A stretch of 64,000 nucleotides of DNA from Ulota crispa (lineage: Eukaryota > Streptophyta > Bryopsida > Orthotrichales > Orthotrichaceae): contig OY987250.1 of the NCBI GenBank assembly GCA_963920765.1, positions 868,001 through 932,000 on the forward strand. Direction: 5' to 3'. The notes beneath the pieces were generated by a model. It did no database searches, was not told the origin of the DNA, and saw nothing but the letters and a program-made list of their open reading frames with translations. Positions within the stretch are counted from its first letter, which is position 1, and every line of letters begins with the position of its first letter. Shown here one piece after another: positions 42,626 to 55,245 of this stretch. The translations under genes and the position numbers were made by a program.

Positions 42626-43991
42626 TTGTCACTTGTAATGTCCATATTGGCAGGCCCACTCAATGTCAAACTTGAAACTCTATATCTTCCCATGGATGAG
42701 GTTCAGTTCTTCCCCAGATCTAATTTCCCAAAGCGTTGTCTCCAGGAATCTGCTGCCCCATCAAATTCAGTGGGTCAAGTAGGAGCCGGTCCCTCTAAAA
42801 CCATAGATCACAGTTCTAATGAACATGATAGTCTCTCTAGAAATGAAGTTTGGATCATTCAAGGTGAGAACTCTAAATTTGAGATGGATGGTGGTGTTTG
42901 TGAAGTAGAAGTACTAGAGAGTTCATCAACACTTATGAAGATTGATGATGTCAAAGACTCACCTGTTGAAGATGAAAGGCCGTTGAATTGGGTATGACTC
43001 CTAAATTGTTATGATTTATATGGGGTGATTTAGCTTGTTTGATATTCATGTCTTGTGCTCTATATCTGTTTGTTGTGCGTAGAATACTTCTTGTTTAGGG
43101 TTGATAAAACTCTTTCAAGCATTTGTTTAATATTTGTTTGCACATTCTATTGTATTTGTGAATAGGATCGTAGATGGAATGCAAGCATTACGCTAGGTGA
43201 ACAAGTTCCTTCAACAATCTAGTCCACTGTGAGACCAAAATGGCTTCATGTGTTCCTTGATCTTAATGGGGTCCTTTGAGTGGTTGAGAATAAGAGATAT
43301 CTCTACATGGAAAACATATATAGTTACACATTCAATGTGCACCCTGATCTGGTGCAACTCAATCTTCTTGTACGCCAAGTAGTTATCTGTCCACATTACA
43401 AAGAGTTCTTGAAAGAATCCCTAAGCATATCAATTGTGTGGATATGGGCCACCATGCGTGTGCATATGGCCGTACTTATTTGCAAGTACTTGTTCAAGGA
43501 CCTGCCCTTCCCAATTCTTGTTCTTGGTCAAGAGCAATGCAACTGGCTACCACGTAGTACATTGAGCAAGAATCATGTTGTGTCTAGGGTTCCAAGAAGC
43601 AAGAAGAACTTGTTTTTCAAGGATCTTTATAAGTGGTATTTTTAGAACAAATTCCTATTCCTCTCCAAAAAAACACAATATTTATGGATGACTCTCTGGC
43701 TCAGCATGTATAGAATACTCTAGAGAATGTGGAGCTGCAAAAGAGGTGGACCCACGAGTGGGATGACGTACACAATAGGTTCCTTGTGGAGAATCTTTTG
43801 CCTTTGATCTATGCCTTGAATTGACAGGGAGAAATAGTCTAATGTCCTTTAGGAGTTCAAACAATTTAGGTTGTAGATTGAGAAAAATTGGCCTTGACAC
43901 TTTTGACTATGACCATGATTTGAATGTTGTGAAGGAAATGAATGCTATGTTCCTCCAATGCTTTGATCAACGTGGAAATTGGGTTAAATAA
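42626..43991 (+). pseudogene. FCP1/HAD-phosphatase-like gene, degenerate
   Basis: Exon 42626-42991 ends at LNW|GTATGA; the intron 42992-43165 ends in ...GTGAATAG; the next exon from 43166 (DRRWNASITL) continues in phase. The second exon shows the NLI-interacting (FCP1 homology) HAD fold: FLDLNGVL (motif I, the second Asp replaced by Asn), HYKEFLKESLSISIVWIWATMR (the RPGxxEFL...VGIWT block), GQEQC, and after a frameshift IFMDDSLAQHV (motif IV DD) and a C-terminal WTHEWDDVHNRFL, ending near FDQRGNWVK at 43989. Stops occur at about 43220, 43277, 43643 and 43718. Plant FCP1-domain proteins dephosphorylate phosphoproteins such as the RNA polymerase II tail; this copy cannot do so. A preserved intron shows it is not a simple retrocopy. 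Confidence 0.6.
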
Positions 43992-45200
43992 GGTTAATGT
44001 TGGCATGTAGTTTCCTAGCTCCTTTTTATCACACATTAACTGCCATGTTTGGGGACTATGAACAATTTGCTACTTTGCAAAAGGATGTGCAACTTATCAT
44101 GTTCTTGGCAGCCATTGCGCAATCATCAATGGAGTATTCCATCATGCCTGTGGATGACAATGTTGTTGATAGTCCTCCTAATGGTGGGAAATGTTCTCTG
44201 TCTATGAGCTCTCTTGTGCCACTGAGGTGCCGTCATTGGTTGTGTTTACTTAAAATTCTAGTTGAGAAGGGTTCTGTACTTGAAAGGCCTACGGCAAAGA
44301 TGAAGATACACTTGTTGTTGCTACCTTGGATTGAAAGATTTTTGTTCTTTGAATTTTCAATTTTGTTTGTCTATGTGCTTGATGAATATTCTAGAATGTA
44401 ATTAATTGTCTAATGTTGCTTGTTTTTATAGTGCCCAAATATTTTGTCAAACTACAATGCAATCAATCTAAGACAGCCCACATTGTCCAAGGATTGTCAA
44501 CATCCTTTACCACAATCTTGGTTAAGGGCTGTTGGACAACGTCTTTGCATGACTCATAATAGGCATCTTCCTCTTTCTATCTGCAATTGTCCTTGGAATG
44601 CATGGGAAGAAAAGTCCTTGAAGATGCAAGTACTAGAACAAGATTGGCACTCACGAGGAAACAATTCTGGATATAGCCATGGACCCAAAATAATGAAGGC
44701 TTTAGAAAAGCTAAAGAGTAGGTCACATTCATAGGTTTGAGATTACAACATTAAATACTCTCTCAATTTGAGAATGTATAGTATCCAATTTGTAGTGATG
44801 TTACTAGCTCTATCCTTTAATGGCATGTACCTTACTACCAAAATTTGCAATACCGTATGCCTTAGAGCGTTCTTAGGCATTTTCAAATTATATTCAATAA
44901 TTTATCTCATAGTCTTTAATTTGTTTGTGTTACTCATAGCTTGTTTCATAGTAATGAGTTTAATCCTATAAGAGAATGCAAAATATTTTAAATTCTTTCA
45001 AATTTTTAACTACTTCTATGTGAATGCAATGATTCATTTATGTTCACATACAACTTATTATGATGAATATATTATGTGTACGGCATCTAGAATCTCTCAT
45101 TTTAGTGAATATGGTGTTCTTGGCCCTTGGCCATTCACAAATTTTTAAATCAGATGCTAATCATACTTTTTTGGTCAAGCAAAACTAATGCAAAACCAAG
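43992..45200 (+). other. Open frames of unknown nature
   Basis: Frames at 43997-44401 and 44444-44734 (the latter preceded by a splice-acceptor-like TTTTTATAG at about 44423-44431) have protein-like composition but no recognised domain. They could be 3' exons of the upstream degenerate gene. Confidence 0.3.
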
Positions 45201-45210
45201 TCTATTATAT

Positions 45211-45500
45211 TAGTGGACCCATGCACTTGCCATTCCGGCAGAGGGCTATTGTGTCTCCCATCTTCCCATTTTGTGTCCCCCATTCCTCCGTCCCATGCCC
45301 ACCATCCCATGTCCTTGTCTCATGCCCCCATTCTCCCATTGCATAACCCTATCCTATGTATTTCCATCCCATATGGCATTTCACACTTACAATGACATTT
45401 TACAATTTAGTGCAAATGACTTTTCACTTTCAAATAACCTTTCATAATTCCAATGCCTTTTCCTTCACAATTTCCAATAACTTTTTACCTTCCAATGCCT
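45211..45500. repeat. Low-complexity CCCAT- and CTTTTCA-rich tract
   Basis: Loose repeats of TCCCAT/CCCCCAT (45230-45370) pass into repeats of CTTTTCACTTTCAAAT/CCTTCCAATGC type (45400-45510). Period is irregular. No gene. Confidence 0.5.
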
Positions 45501-48500
45501 TTTCACCCTCCATTTGGATTGAAGTAGAGGCTCTTTTTCAAACAATGGATGGGAGGACAACATGACATAACAACCACTACATTCTATTATTATATAGAAA
45601 ATAAGAAGACTAGTATACCCTATGCACCCATTGTACCAACAAAGTCATGTCCTCCATTGCCTCTGATTCACATTATAAAATATCCATGGAATAATAAAAA
45701 TTCAAACTCTATTTTAGATTCAAATCAATTTGTCTCTTCATCTCCCTCTCCATCCCTCTTGTATCTGAATTTCAAATTCAAGTTGGAAAAAGATTCAATG
45801 GATTCCACCAAAGATGTCCTTTCACACCCAACCCATGTTCATCACTTTGCTTCTTGCCCTCGGCCAATCAAGAATTTTTAAATCATATGTTGTGAACTAC
45901 TTAACTATTGTAGACAAATACACACTTCATTCTTTGATAGAAAGAAGACAAGGAAATTTTTTAATTTTTATTAAACTACAGTTTTTTCATGTTATTCCAA
46001 TGTTGTTGTTTGGATGGATTTGCTCAACTATTTGGATGTGGTGATTGCTGAGTTCTAGATAAAGCGCAACTTACAAAGAGTTACTTGGCACTAGTTGCCT
46101 CTTTATAGAGCCTACACCACTCACTATATATTTTACTCATTTCTCACTTTTTTTCTAACTCCAAAGTTATAAAACTGGCGTATTTGCCCCTATCCAATTG
46201 CTTTTGGGGTTCCTACAAGTGAATTTTCTACAATTAGGTCCCTTGTCTACAATGTTTTCTTCCTTAATTATCTAGCCTAAATATGCTGCTCAAGGATTCC
46301 TTGTATTTACATGTTCTCAAGCTTTTTTGCTTGTGACTTGTCATAACACTAATATTCAATTGTACCAAGATCTAAAATAGGGTCTTGCTTGTGAAGTCCT
46401 AATTAGAGAGGCTTCTAAAAAATCACATGATTGTATTGTAATATGTGTGGGAGACTTTGTTTGTAAGGTTGCTACATAACCACTCCTCACAAGCGTTAGC
46501 TGTTTAGTGTTTAGTAGTAGTTATAAAAATGTGACACTTTCATGTTGTGAAGTAGCAGATTTGGGACAATAATTGTAATTCCTCCATAAGTAACTCAAAG
46601 AAAACATTCCGTCCTTTGTTGGAGTATTGTAGAAAGCTTGAAGAAATAAATCTCTAGAATGTTCTAGAAAGTTCTAGAATGTTTTGCACTTGAGACAATT
46701 GAAGGTGTCAAAATTGAAATGTTTTTTGGAAGATATAAAAGCTCGGATTTTTAAAAGTATGCTTGAAATCTTGGGTAACCAACCACATTATTAGAGATTT
46801 CTTCTTCTAATTATTCTAAAATGTCATGGAAAGGGGTTGAAATTCAAGAATCTTGCAAATGTAGGAATCCCTATAATTGAGCCTTTCTCCTTGTCAAAAA
46901 AAGAGGCAAACTTATATGTAGTTAAAGCATAGGCATCAAAGTTCTTTTTAGTTTCCTTCCTTAATACCCCATGTGTACTAGCCTAAAGTTCTAGGCAATA
47001 TCTAGTCTTGAGTCCTGCTAACAACTAGTATAGGAGACTGGTTGAGCAAAACTTTTGCTTGTCATAGGAAATGGTGGACTTTTTGATAGACATATGGGAG
47101 CAAAAAGGCCTGTATGGATGAAGTGAAAGTTTTTTTTTTCTAATTGTACGCAATGGCCAGTTTTGTTGGGGCCACATAGCACTATGTTTCATACAACTTG
47201 CTTTTAGCAATTATCAAAATCTACCATATGTTTGCAAGACTAGGAAGCATTAGAACCACACCTTCTTCTTTGCTAGTTGCCCTCCTTTGGTGAGGAATTC
47301 AAGCTGAAATAAACTTAGGCATTGCATAGTTTAGGCCCTAGCAAGCTGAGGTATTTCTCTTGAAGTTTCCTTGCCAACATCATGTTGTATCTATATGTTT
47401 ATACAATGTTGTTGATTCTGTCAATAGTATTACTTTGCAGTCTCAACAAGAGCTTCGTAGATGGATGGCTGTACATCATGGTTTTTTGGTCAATTTGATT
47501 AATTTGTTGCATCTAGGCTTAGTGAAGCATATGAGACATAGTAGAAAGCAACTATATTGAAATTGCAAAATGAGTGAGAATCATACCCTATCTCGGCTCT
47601 ACCGGTAATAAAGAAGTATGAGGTGTTTGCAAGACTCATTCAAAATGGCTGTCACGTGTCTCTTAGATCAAAGAGTACAGATGAGAATGTATTTTTAGTT
47701 GTGAATGTGTATCAACATATTGTCTTACTCAACTAGATCAAGGCTTACATCTTATATAGTTTGCTCTTCACCTGGTGAAATCACTGTGAAAATGCCTTTA
47801 CTGAGTTGAATATGCTTCTTCCTCTCTAGCAATAGGATAAGCTGCATAAGCTGACACTTGTTATAACCTTGAAACTCTTGAATGAGCTCCAATACTATTA
47901 CTTGGAGAAAACAACAAGAATCCTTGCATCAAAATTGAACATTGCACAAGTCTGAGTAGATGACATACACTAACCATCTAACCAAATGGCAAAAGATGTA
48001 TATTAAAAGTACAAGAGTTAGCTATTTTTATGTTTGAAAAAATAACTACATGTTTGGGTCACCATGATACAAATAACAAAACTTGATTTTTGAATAATCC
48101 TATAATTGGGACACTATAACACACACTAGAACACACTTAAAGTACATGTTAACAACAACAAAATCTACTTTAGCACACATGATACAAATCAAGAGAGCAC
48201 TAGCAATAAGTCCTTTACGTTGAAAAAGTCATGATTTTTGCATGATACATAAGATTCAACTAGTGTAAATCAAATTTAGATGAAGACCAAGACAATTTGA
48301 TTGTATTTTCCCCTTACAGACTTAAATGACTAAAAAAACTTTGGAATTAAATGAAAGTAACAAAATTATGTAACAATGTAACTCATTCATGATAAATGCA
48401 GTTTTCTTATGCCGTTTCTATTGATCATCAATTGTAGCATGTGTTTTTGAATTAGCCTCTTTGGTGTCTTCTTTGTGTCTATTTCTTCCCAACCAAGACT

Positions 48501-51147
48501 TTTGTCAGTAAATGTAAGCTTTACATAGGGAAGCCCATTTCTAGAAGAAGGAACATCAATAGATGCTGCTCCTTTGGATTCAGTGTTTGGCTTTGAATTT
48601 AGGAAAGCTTGCTTTGAAGCTAGTGGCTTTTGAAGAACCTGACTTGGTAACAACCTCATAGGGGAACAAAACATCTCATGTGGCATAATCCCACAAGCCA
48701 TCATCCTGGTGTATAACAAGACATGAACATTAGTGACTTGCACCAGCAAAAAGCAACCTCAATAATTAAGCATTGGAACAAGAATGAACGGGTTTCAAAA
48801 GCATTTCTCCATGCTATGCTAAAACTATATACCACTATGCCTACCCCAAATCATGTGACGGATTTGAGTATATCCAAGATCAAAGTAATTTTGAGTAATG
48901 AAAAAAACAAGCAAAGAAGAGGTAAATGCCTAACATGATAACCACACTAAACTAGAACTAGCCCAAACTCGTCAAGTTGATGTCCAAGAGGCTCATTTAT
49001 AGCCTTTTCAGCTCTTGATTTTGCGTCATTGATTTCCAACATTGTGGCTAGTGAAAAGCCAGCTTCTTGGCAAAGGTCAAACTAGTCTATTATTTTTCCT
49101 TGTTGCATGCAATAGCATATTTGTTCATGAACTTGAAGTTTTGATAAACCTTGCCTCTGCTGAAACAATTCAAGAGAAGCTCTAATTAGAAACTCAAGTA
49201 AAAAGGAAAAAGCTAGGCTATCAATATAATCTTGGATATAATTGAGTACCTTTGTGGCCTTGAAAAGATCTACTTCCATAAGTGATACATAGAAGCATAA
49301 TATTGTAACATTCTCATAGAAACAGCAGACGTTAGCTATCTAAATAACTTAAGCTTTTGACCTTTGCAAATACTCCTAAAGCAATTGCTACTTATACCAG
49401 TCTCCTTAACACTATGATTCATTGTATGCCATAGCTTCCAACTTTCCAAAAGATCATTTGTGCTGTTCTAATATTTTTGTACCACATAATAGAATTGAAC
49501 ACACCTAGTATGAACCCTATCATTTATCATTGAATTGCAACAGCTTTTGAGAAACTCACAAACTACGCAAAATTCCACGGCGACTATGCCACAAGCTTCT
49601 AAAATAACATGCTAGCTGCAATTGGCGTTACCTCAAATAGAAATGTATAATTTTCAAACGCGTCTTCAAATAATCCACACTAATTTCAAAATTGTGCTCA
49701 ACAATCTTAAAATGACACTATTCCTAGAACTAAATTTTACAATTTTCCTTAGATAATGGGCCATAACATGCTACTACTGCTAAAAATGCATGTCTCATTC
49801 TCATTGGACATCATAACTTTGTACAAAGCATTATTTAGGAATTAGGGTTTAGCGTACAAAAAAACTTAGTAAAAGGAGAAATCATTCACATATGTGGATC
49901 CATCACGTTGGGCAAAAGTCACCTCGTGTTTTGTTGTCATTTGCATATTCACTTCAAACGGTCAGATTGTTGTTACCTTGAATTTGGAAATTAGTAATGC
50001 TCTTTAAAGTTCTTGGCTAAGAGAATTTTCTCCAAAAACAAGGACAACCAACACTCACTTTAAACCAAGAGATGCTGTGTCTTTGAATCAAAGTATTGCC
50101 AAACATTCTTAAAACAAGCTGCATAGATATGTGCGTCCAGTGTGACTTTTATCACAATCAAGAACGAGAGAATCAAATAATGCCAAATTTGCAACTAACC
50201 TAATTTAGCGCTAAAGTATGCAGAATCCACAATTATTTCCTTGTGTCACGACCAATTCAAAATGAGTCGCAAGTGATCATTATAATTACTTTTGACTACT
50301 TTCTCTTGCATACTGATGATAAGTTCTAAAACAAAAGTACAGCTACGTAATTGCTATACATACCTAAAAAGCAATAGCTAAGATTCTTATATGCTGATAT
50401 TGAGAATATCCATCACCTTAGCAACGGATTTGTGATGATTTTAGGTCATCTCTAGACAAAACTTTGAACTCTTGTTATTGCTCTGCATACAATAACCATA
50501 GAAAGCATATTCCAAGGCATCAAATTGCCTATAAACAATTTGATTAATTCAACAACAAGAACTATACTCACTGCTTATTGCTTTAAAGTCTAGTTAAGGT
50601 CGATACGCTATCTACCAATGAAGTATGAGGGAGAAATAATGTGTCATTAAGTTGTCAAAACTCTATAGAGGTGGATGAAAGATGATTGATGCAGTAAATC
50701 ACTTGAAACAAAAATAAGTAGAGTTATCTACACCCTAGATAGATAGAGTGGAGTTTCAATATTTCAAAAATGCAACTATATGTGTCTACTTGACCAATTA
50801 TTTTAAGAACTAGAGTTATAGACTTGCATCTATTGGAAGAATTCAATCATCTAAAAATGTGTGAAAACATTGTACTAGCTAAGGCAAAATTCTGACACGG
50901 TGATGGTGCTGGAGCTTTGGGATGCTCAATTTGTTTAAATGGTGCTTCATAATGCAAAGCTCTGACCCAACCTGAAACTTCTCCCAAAATGCTCAAAACT
51001 TTGCCTCCCTTACAAGATGCGCGTGTGCAAGTCCATGGCTCATGAAAACCCCCAAAGCTTGATTCCTTCAAAACCTAAAGACTCCGCAATTCAAACACGC
51101 TGCTTTTTTGAGTGCTTCCTAGAGATTGGGCTCGTGTATAGTTCTCA
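45501..51147. other. Gene-poor interval
   Basis: No recognisable gene in 5.6 kb. Two weak protein-like patches were noted: + strand 47360-47740 (QQELRRWMAVHHGF, then KYEVFARLIQNGCHVSLRS) and - strand 48749-48387 (LPYVKLTFTDKSLGWEEID). Neither belongs to a family I recognise; both carry stops nearby. No element ends were found. Confidence 0.4.
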
Positions 51148-51313
51148 ATGTTGAGAACCTCTCAAGAACCAGTTTGAAAACCTGTCAAGAACCTATTGAG
51201 AACATGTCAAGAACCAATTAAGAACCTATTGAGAATGCGTCAAGAACTTCTTGAGAACCTATTGAAAAACTGCTGAGAACCTCTTGGGAATTTGTCAAGA
51301 ACCTGTTGTGAGC
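51148..51313. repeat. 11-bp minisatellite (TTGAGAAC / TCAAGAAC units)
   Basis: About 15 head-to-tail 11-bp units such as CTATTGAGAAC, ATGTCAAGAAC, CAATTAAGAAC, TTCTTGAGAAC and CTGCTGAGAAC; one unit is 12 bp. TTGAGAAC-type and TCAAGAAC-type units tend to alternate, giving a 22-bp higher-order period. The period is not a multiple of three, which argues against a coding origin. It begins in a palindrome (GTTCTCAATGTTGAGAAC). Confidence 0.9.
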
Positions 51314-51344
51314 TTATTTGTTCCCTTCAGTGAGTTTAATGGTA

Positions 51345-51637
51345 CACTAAATATTGCATTTAGGTTATCCCACACTAATTTCTTGACATTTTAGAGTATG
51401 TAATAACTTATTGCTGCTGTAGTGATTTTTGTCATTAACAATGTATAAAGGGCCTAAAAACAACAATAAAGTTACTCAAAAACAAACTATTGACGTCAAG
51501 TTGTAAACCATGTGAAATTCAAGTGTTTAGAAAGTTACATGCACCTTTAAGTGGTCAAGTGATGAATCATGAGATAACTTTTCAAGGCAAGGCAAGGCAA
51601 CTTAATTTTTGAGGCAATCTAAATGCAATATTCAATG
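51345..51637. mobile_element. MITE, family A copy 4
   Basis: Starts CACTAAATATTGCATTTAGG and ends with the inverted form (TAAATGCAATATTCAATG). TA on each side at 51343-51344 and 51638-51639. 293 bp, the same length as copy 1. Confidence 0.85.
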
Positions 51638-51639
51638 TA

Positions 51640-52530
51640 GTGAGCTTTCAAATGCGATTTTTAATGTTGACAATCTTTTGAGAGCTTTTATTTTGAGCTT
51701 GTAAAATAAGTTGAAATGCGGTTCCCTTAGAGCATCTCTTTTGTTGCACTTTGAACTTGACATGTCAAGAGATATTATTTTTGAAAGGCCTTCAAAACTC
51801 TTGTTTTCCACCTTGCACTTCAAACGTGGCCTTTGCACTTCAAGCATGTCACATAAATAATCATTTGACCATTCACTAAGAGGAATACAAGATAAACTCA
51901 CTAAATTTAGGATGATAGTATTTTGAAAAGACAATGTTTTGACACACAAGTATGGAGTGTCATGAGAAAATTTTGAGAAGCCCTAAACACTTATCATCCA
52001 TGCTTCAAGTGCGTCAGATCCTACAATATAGCAATGCTAAAGCTGCTCTTATATCAATTGCAATGGGTACATGTTTGAGTTGTTTGACTATGGCAAAGTA
52101 GCAATGGTTTTTGCCAACCAAATCCAACTCAAACTAACTTCTTCTTTTGGGGATAATTTTGGTTTGGTGCCACTTTTGATGTTGGATCAAGATAATTTTT
52201 TTTGCTTCTAAGCTTTCTTATCATCATTTTGTTTAATGTAGGTTATAAATTAATATTAGAGGTACCTTTAGAATAATTCTATTGGTAAGATAAAGTCTTT
52301 TCAATCACTTCCAAGACCATGTGAGCAAGAAAAGATAAGGGGAGAAGTAAGATAGGCTTGTTGTTACATAAATATGAAATTTATTAAAATTCACAATATG
52401 TTATTATCATCAATATAATAAACTTCCAAAGAAGGATACTTTTCCAAACCAAATTGGAAACATGCTTTATCATTAGAAACCTACTGCAACTAGAGAAAAG
52501 GCACAACATAAACCTTAGATATCTCAAAAC
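51640..52530. other. Interval without recognised gene
   Basis: A 105-codon frame on the - strand (51949-51632) is not recognised. Otherwise AT-rich, featureless sequence. Confidence 0.4.
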
Positions 52531-54020
52531 TTGAAGGTATGGTTTGGAGAACAATTAGCTTGTAAGCTTAGGCCTAGACAAATTTTGGAGCAACATTCAC
52601 CATTAGTGAAAGCCAAAGTTTATAAAGATGGTGAAGAGAATATATCACAAGATGATTGCTTAAAAACAAAAGGTGTATTGAATTTGGCTCGGATGTGGTA
52701 CAAAAGATTGTATCAAAAATACATTTTAGACACTATCAGCGTTGAAATGTGGGTTATTGAAAATCCAAATTCAATTTTCTTCTACCAAGAGGGTTTGAGT
52801 ACATGTGATTAATCTTATGTTTTAGGTATCCAATTAACTTGGCAACAAAAAACATGTTTGATTTTCAACATGATAGCATTAGTGCTTGTGATGCTACAAT
52901 TGGCACTAACAAGTATAAAGTGGTAATCTGAACTTTAGAATTATGAAATTACTTATAAGCATGCAATTTGCAAATTTTTGTGGGCTCTTATTTACAAATG
53001 TCTTTGTTGGAATTTGCGCAATATCATCTATTTACACTTATGGTTTTTGATTTGTTTTCAAATGGCATTCTACTTGCGTAGATCATAACAAGCAATGCTA
53101 AGGCAATAGACATGGCAATATGGTTGAAAGCGGCAAATGCAATAACACAAGAATATGACTCTATATGGAAGCCTAATGCATTTATAATTGATGATGCTGA
53201 TGCAAAGATTAATGCTATTTGGTGAGTTATTATTATTCCTGACACATGTTTTTTTTTTAAATTTTATAATTTGCATATGTTTTATATATAGGATATTATA
53301 GTGCTTATACTTTCATAAATTTGTAACAGTAATGTAGGTTGTTAATATAAAAATCAAGTAATCATAATAACTTTACATGTTTATAAAAGACTTGACACTC
53401 AAACCATTTTTGTGTATATTTTTACAAGATGGTATGAAGGGACTTTACTGCCATAATTCTTTGTCTGTAGCATGTTTGAAGGTATTGGCTGAATCATCTT
53501 CTTAAAAATATATCAAGCAGAGAAATTTGACAAGATATTATGCATAGACTTGGTGAAATAATGTACATGGATACATTTGGAAAATTGGTTGTTCAAATGG
53601 TAGCAAAAGCAACTGCTAAATTGATTCAAATGTTTTTGGACTATGTACAAAAAGTTAAGTTTTGTAATTACTTCAAAACAACTTGGATGAGAAAACTTGG
53701 TAAGTGATTCTCACCTCTTTTTTATTGATTTTGTCTTCTTTTTGCTTGCATATAGTTAAATTTTAAACAATTTACATACAGATTCTTTATTGGTATGTGG
53801 ATAAAAGCTACACATTAGTTTTTCCATGCAAGCCAAGATACTAATGCAGCAATAAAATCATATCATAACTTTATGAAAACAAGACAAGCACTGAGCAAAA
53901 AAACTTTATTGCCAAAAAGATTGGATTGATTGGTATGGACGATTACAAAAGATTTGGCACAACATTATTGGTATATGGACCTATTAAAAAGACATGGTCA
54001 TATTTCAAACACTCATCAAG
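52531..54020 (+). pseudogene. FAR1-like MULE transposase relic
   Basis: Fragments in order of a Mutator-like (FAR1-type) transposase: VEMWVIENPNSIFFYQE (52737-52790), an ACDATIGTNKYKW-like stretch around 52890-52922, then SNAKAIDMAIWLKAAN and NAFIIDDADAKINAIW (53093-53220; the Asp residues match the second catalytic region), HVWRYWLNHLLKN and MHRLGEIMYMDTFGK (53471-53580), and a weak tail to about 54020. Frames change and intron-like AT-rich gaps lie between blocks. Upstream, a 93-codon frame (52531-52812) gives the best continuous piece. Not functional. Confidence 0.6.
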
Positions 54021-54214
54021 ATGACCAGGATTGTCTTGTCTGACACATTTTGGGCTTTACTCATTGTGTTGTCTGTTTGATGTCGCATGTGTATGACAAA
54101 TGTTGAGTGTCATAGACAACGTCATCAGATAAGGTTTTAGGGTTGGAAGCTTTTTTTACCCCTTGGTAAATAAGTTTTGTCCTACGTGGCTGCTTGCAAA
54201 GGTTGACGTAGAAT

Positions 54215-54515
54215 TGCCGATGTCACCAAGGACAACCTTGGATCAAAGCGCATGCAGGTTTTGATTTGTCAACCGTGGATCCAATACTGAGGGCAATTTT
54301 AGGTTCCAAGACCAGAGCAATCGTGGGTCTTGGGTTAAGGCAACCGTGGGTATGAGGGCCAAGGCAATTGCAATTTTCAGGGTCCAACGCGACTACAAAT
54401 TCCATGGAAGGGCAACTTTGGGTTTCATGGAAAGGGCGATTGCGGGTCTCTTGAGAGGGACAACTTTTGGTATGACTTGAGGGGCGATTGTAGGTCTTAT
54501 GAGAGGGGCATGTGT
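54215..54515. repeat. Degenerate minisatellite, period about 33 bp
   Basis: Repeated GGGCAAC(C/T)GTGGGT(C/A)T / GGGCGATTG(C/T)(G/A)GGTCT(C/T) phrases about 33-36 bp apart. Because 33 is a multiple of three, both strands read through as 11-residue repeats (for example RAIAGLLRG, GAIVGLMRG on +), but no protein family is recognised. Confidence 0.65.
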
Positions 54516-55245
54516 GGGAATCATTGCCAAACAGGGTTTGACCCTTGCACGCTCAATGCAGCACAAGTTGGTGTGGAGAACAATATGAAGTTCAATAAAA
54601 ATAACTAAGCTACAATTTTTAGTAATTTGAGCATGAAGAATTTGATGTTGAAAATTATTTATTGTAAATTTTGTATTACAAATTATGCGCTTGGAGTCCT
54701 TTGTAATGTTCACTTTCTTATATGAGAGCTCATGAAAATGAGCCTAGCTCCATATATTCCAAATTTCCAACTATAGAAAACCATAAGTTCGGTGCTCCAA
54801 ATTTGTGTACTTTTTGTATGATCATATTCATGAAGTTTAGAAAATGTAAAATTCTTTTTTAGATACATGGTTTAGCTTGAAACTAAATTTACAATGAAGA
54901 TCAATAATAGAAACACAGATTTCAAAGATAGAAAAATTCACATTTCTGAAAACTTTCATACTCCTACGTATTAGCAAGAGGTGGGGAGGTGCCTTGAATA
55001 ATTGCAGAAATTTTCAGCATATTTGTTGCATTCAACACTCATAAGTTTGTAGAATTGCACACACAAAAATTTAATCATTGCTATTTAATTAAGACATTGC
55101 AATGCTTAGGGAAACTCAACAAAAACCAAACCTATGCTATTTGCTTGTGTACTTTAGCTACATCTATTAGCATTGACAAATAAATTTGTTGATGCTAACA
55201 ATTGTACTTACTGCCTGCACATGTAAAATGCTATAATTCTACTAA
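54516..55245. other. Gene-free interval
   Basis: AT-rich; nothing recognised. Confidence 0.4.

Noticed and set aside
47360-48749. Possible genes at 47360-47560 (+) and 48387-48749 (-)
   Set aside because: Protein-like wording only, stops close by, no recognisable domain; left as part of the gene-poor interval.
51148-51313. Coding repeat protein
   Set aside because: The 11-bp period breaks the reading frame each unit and no long frame crosses it.
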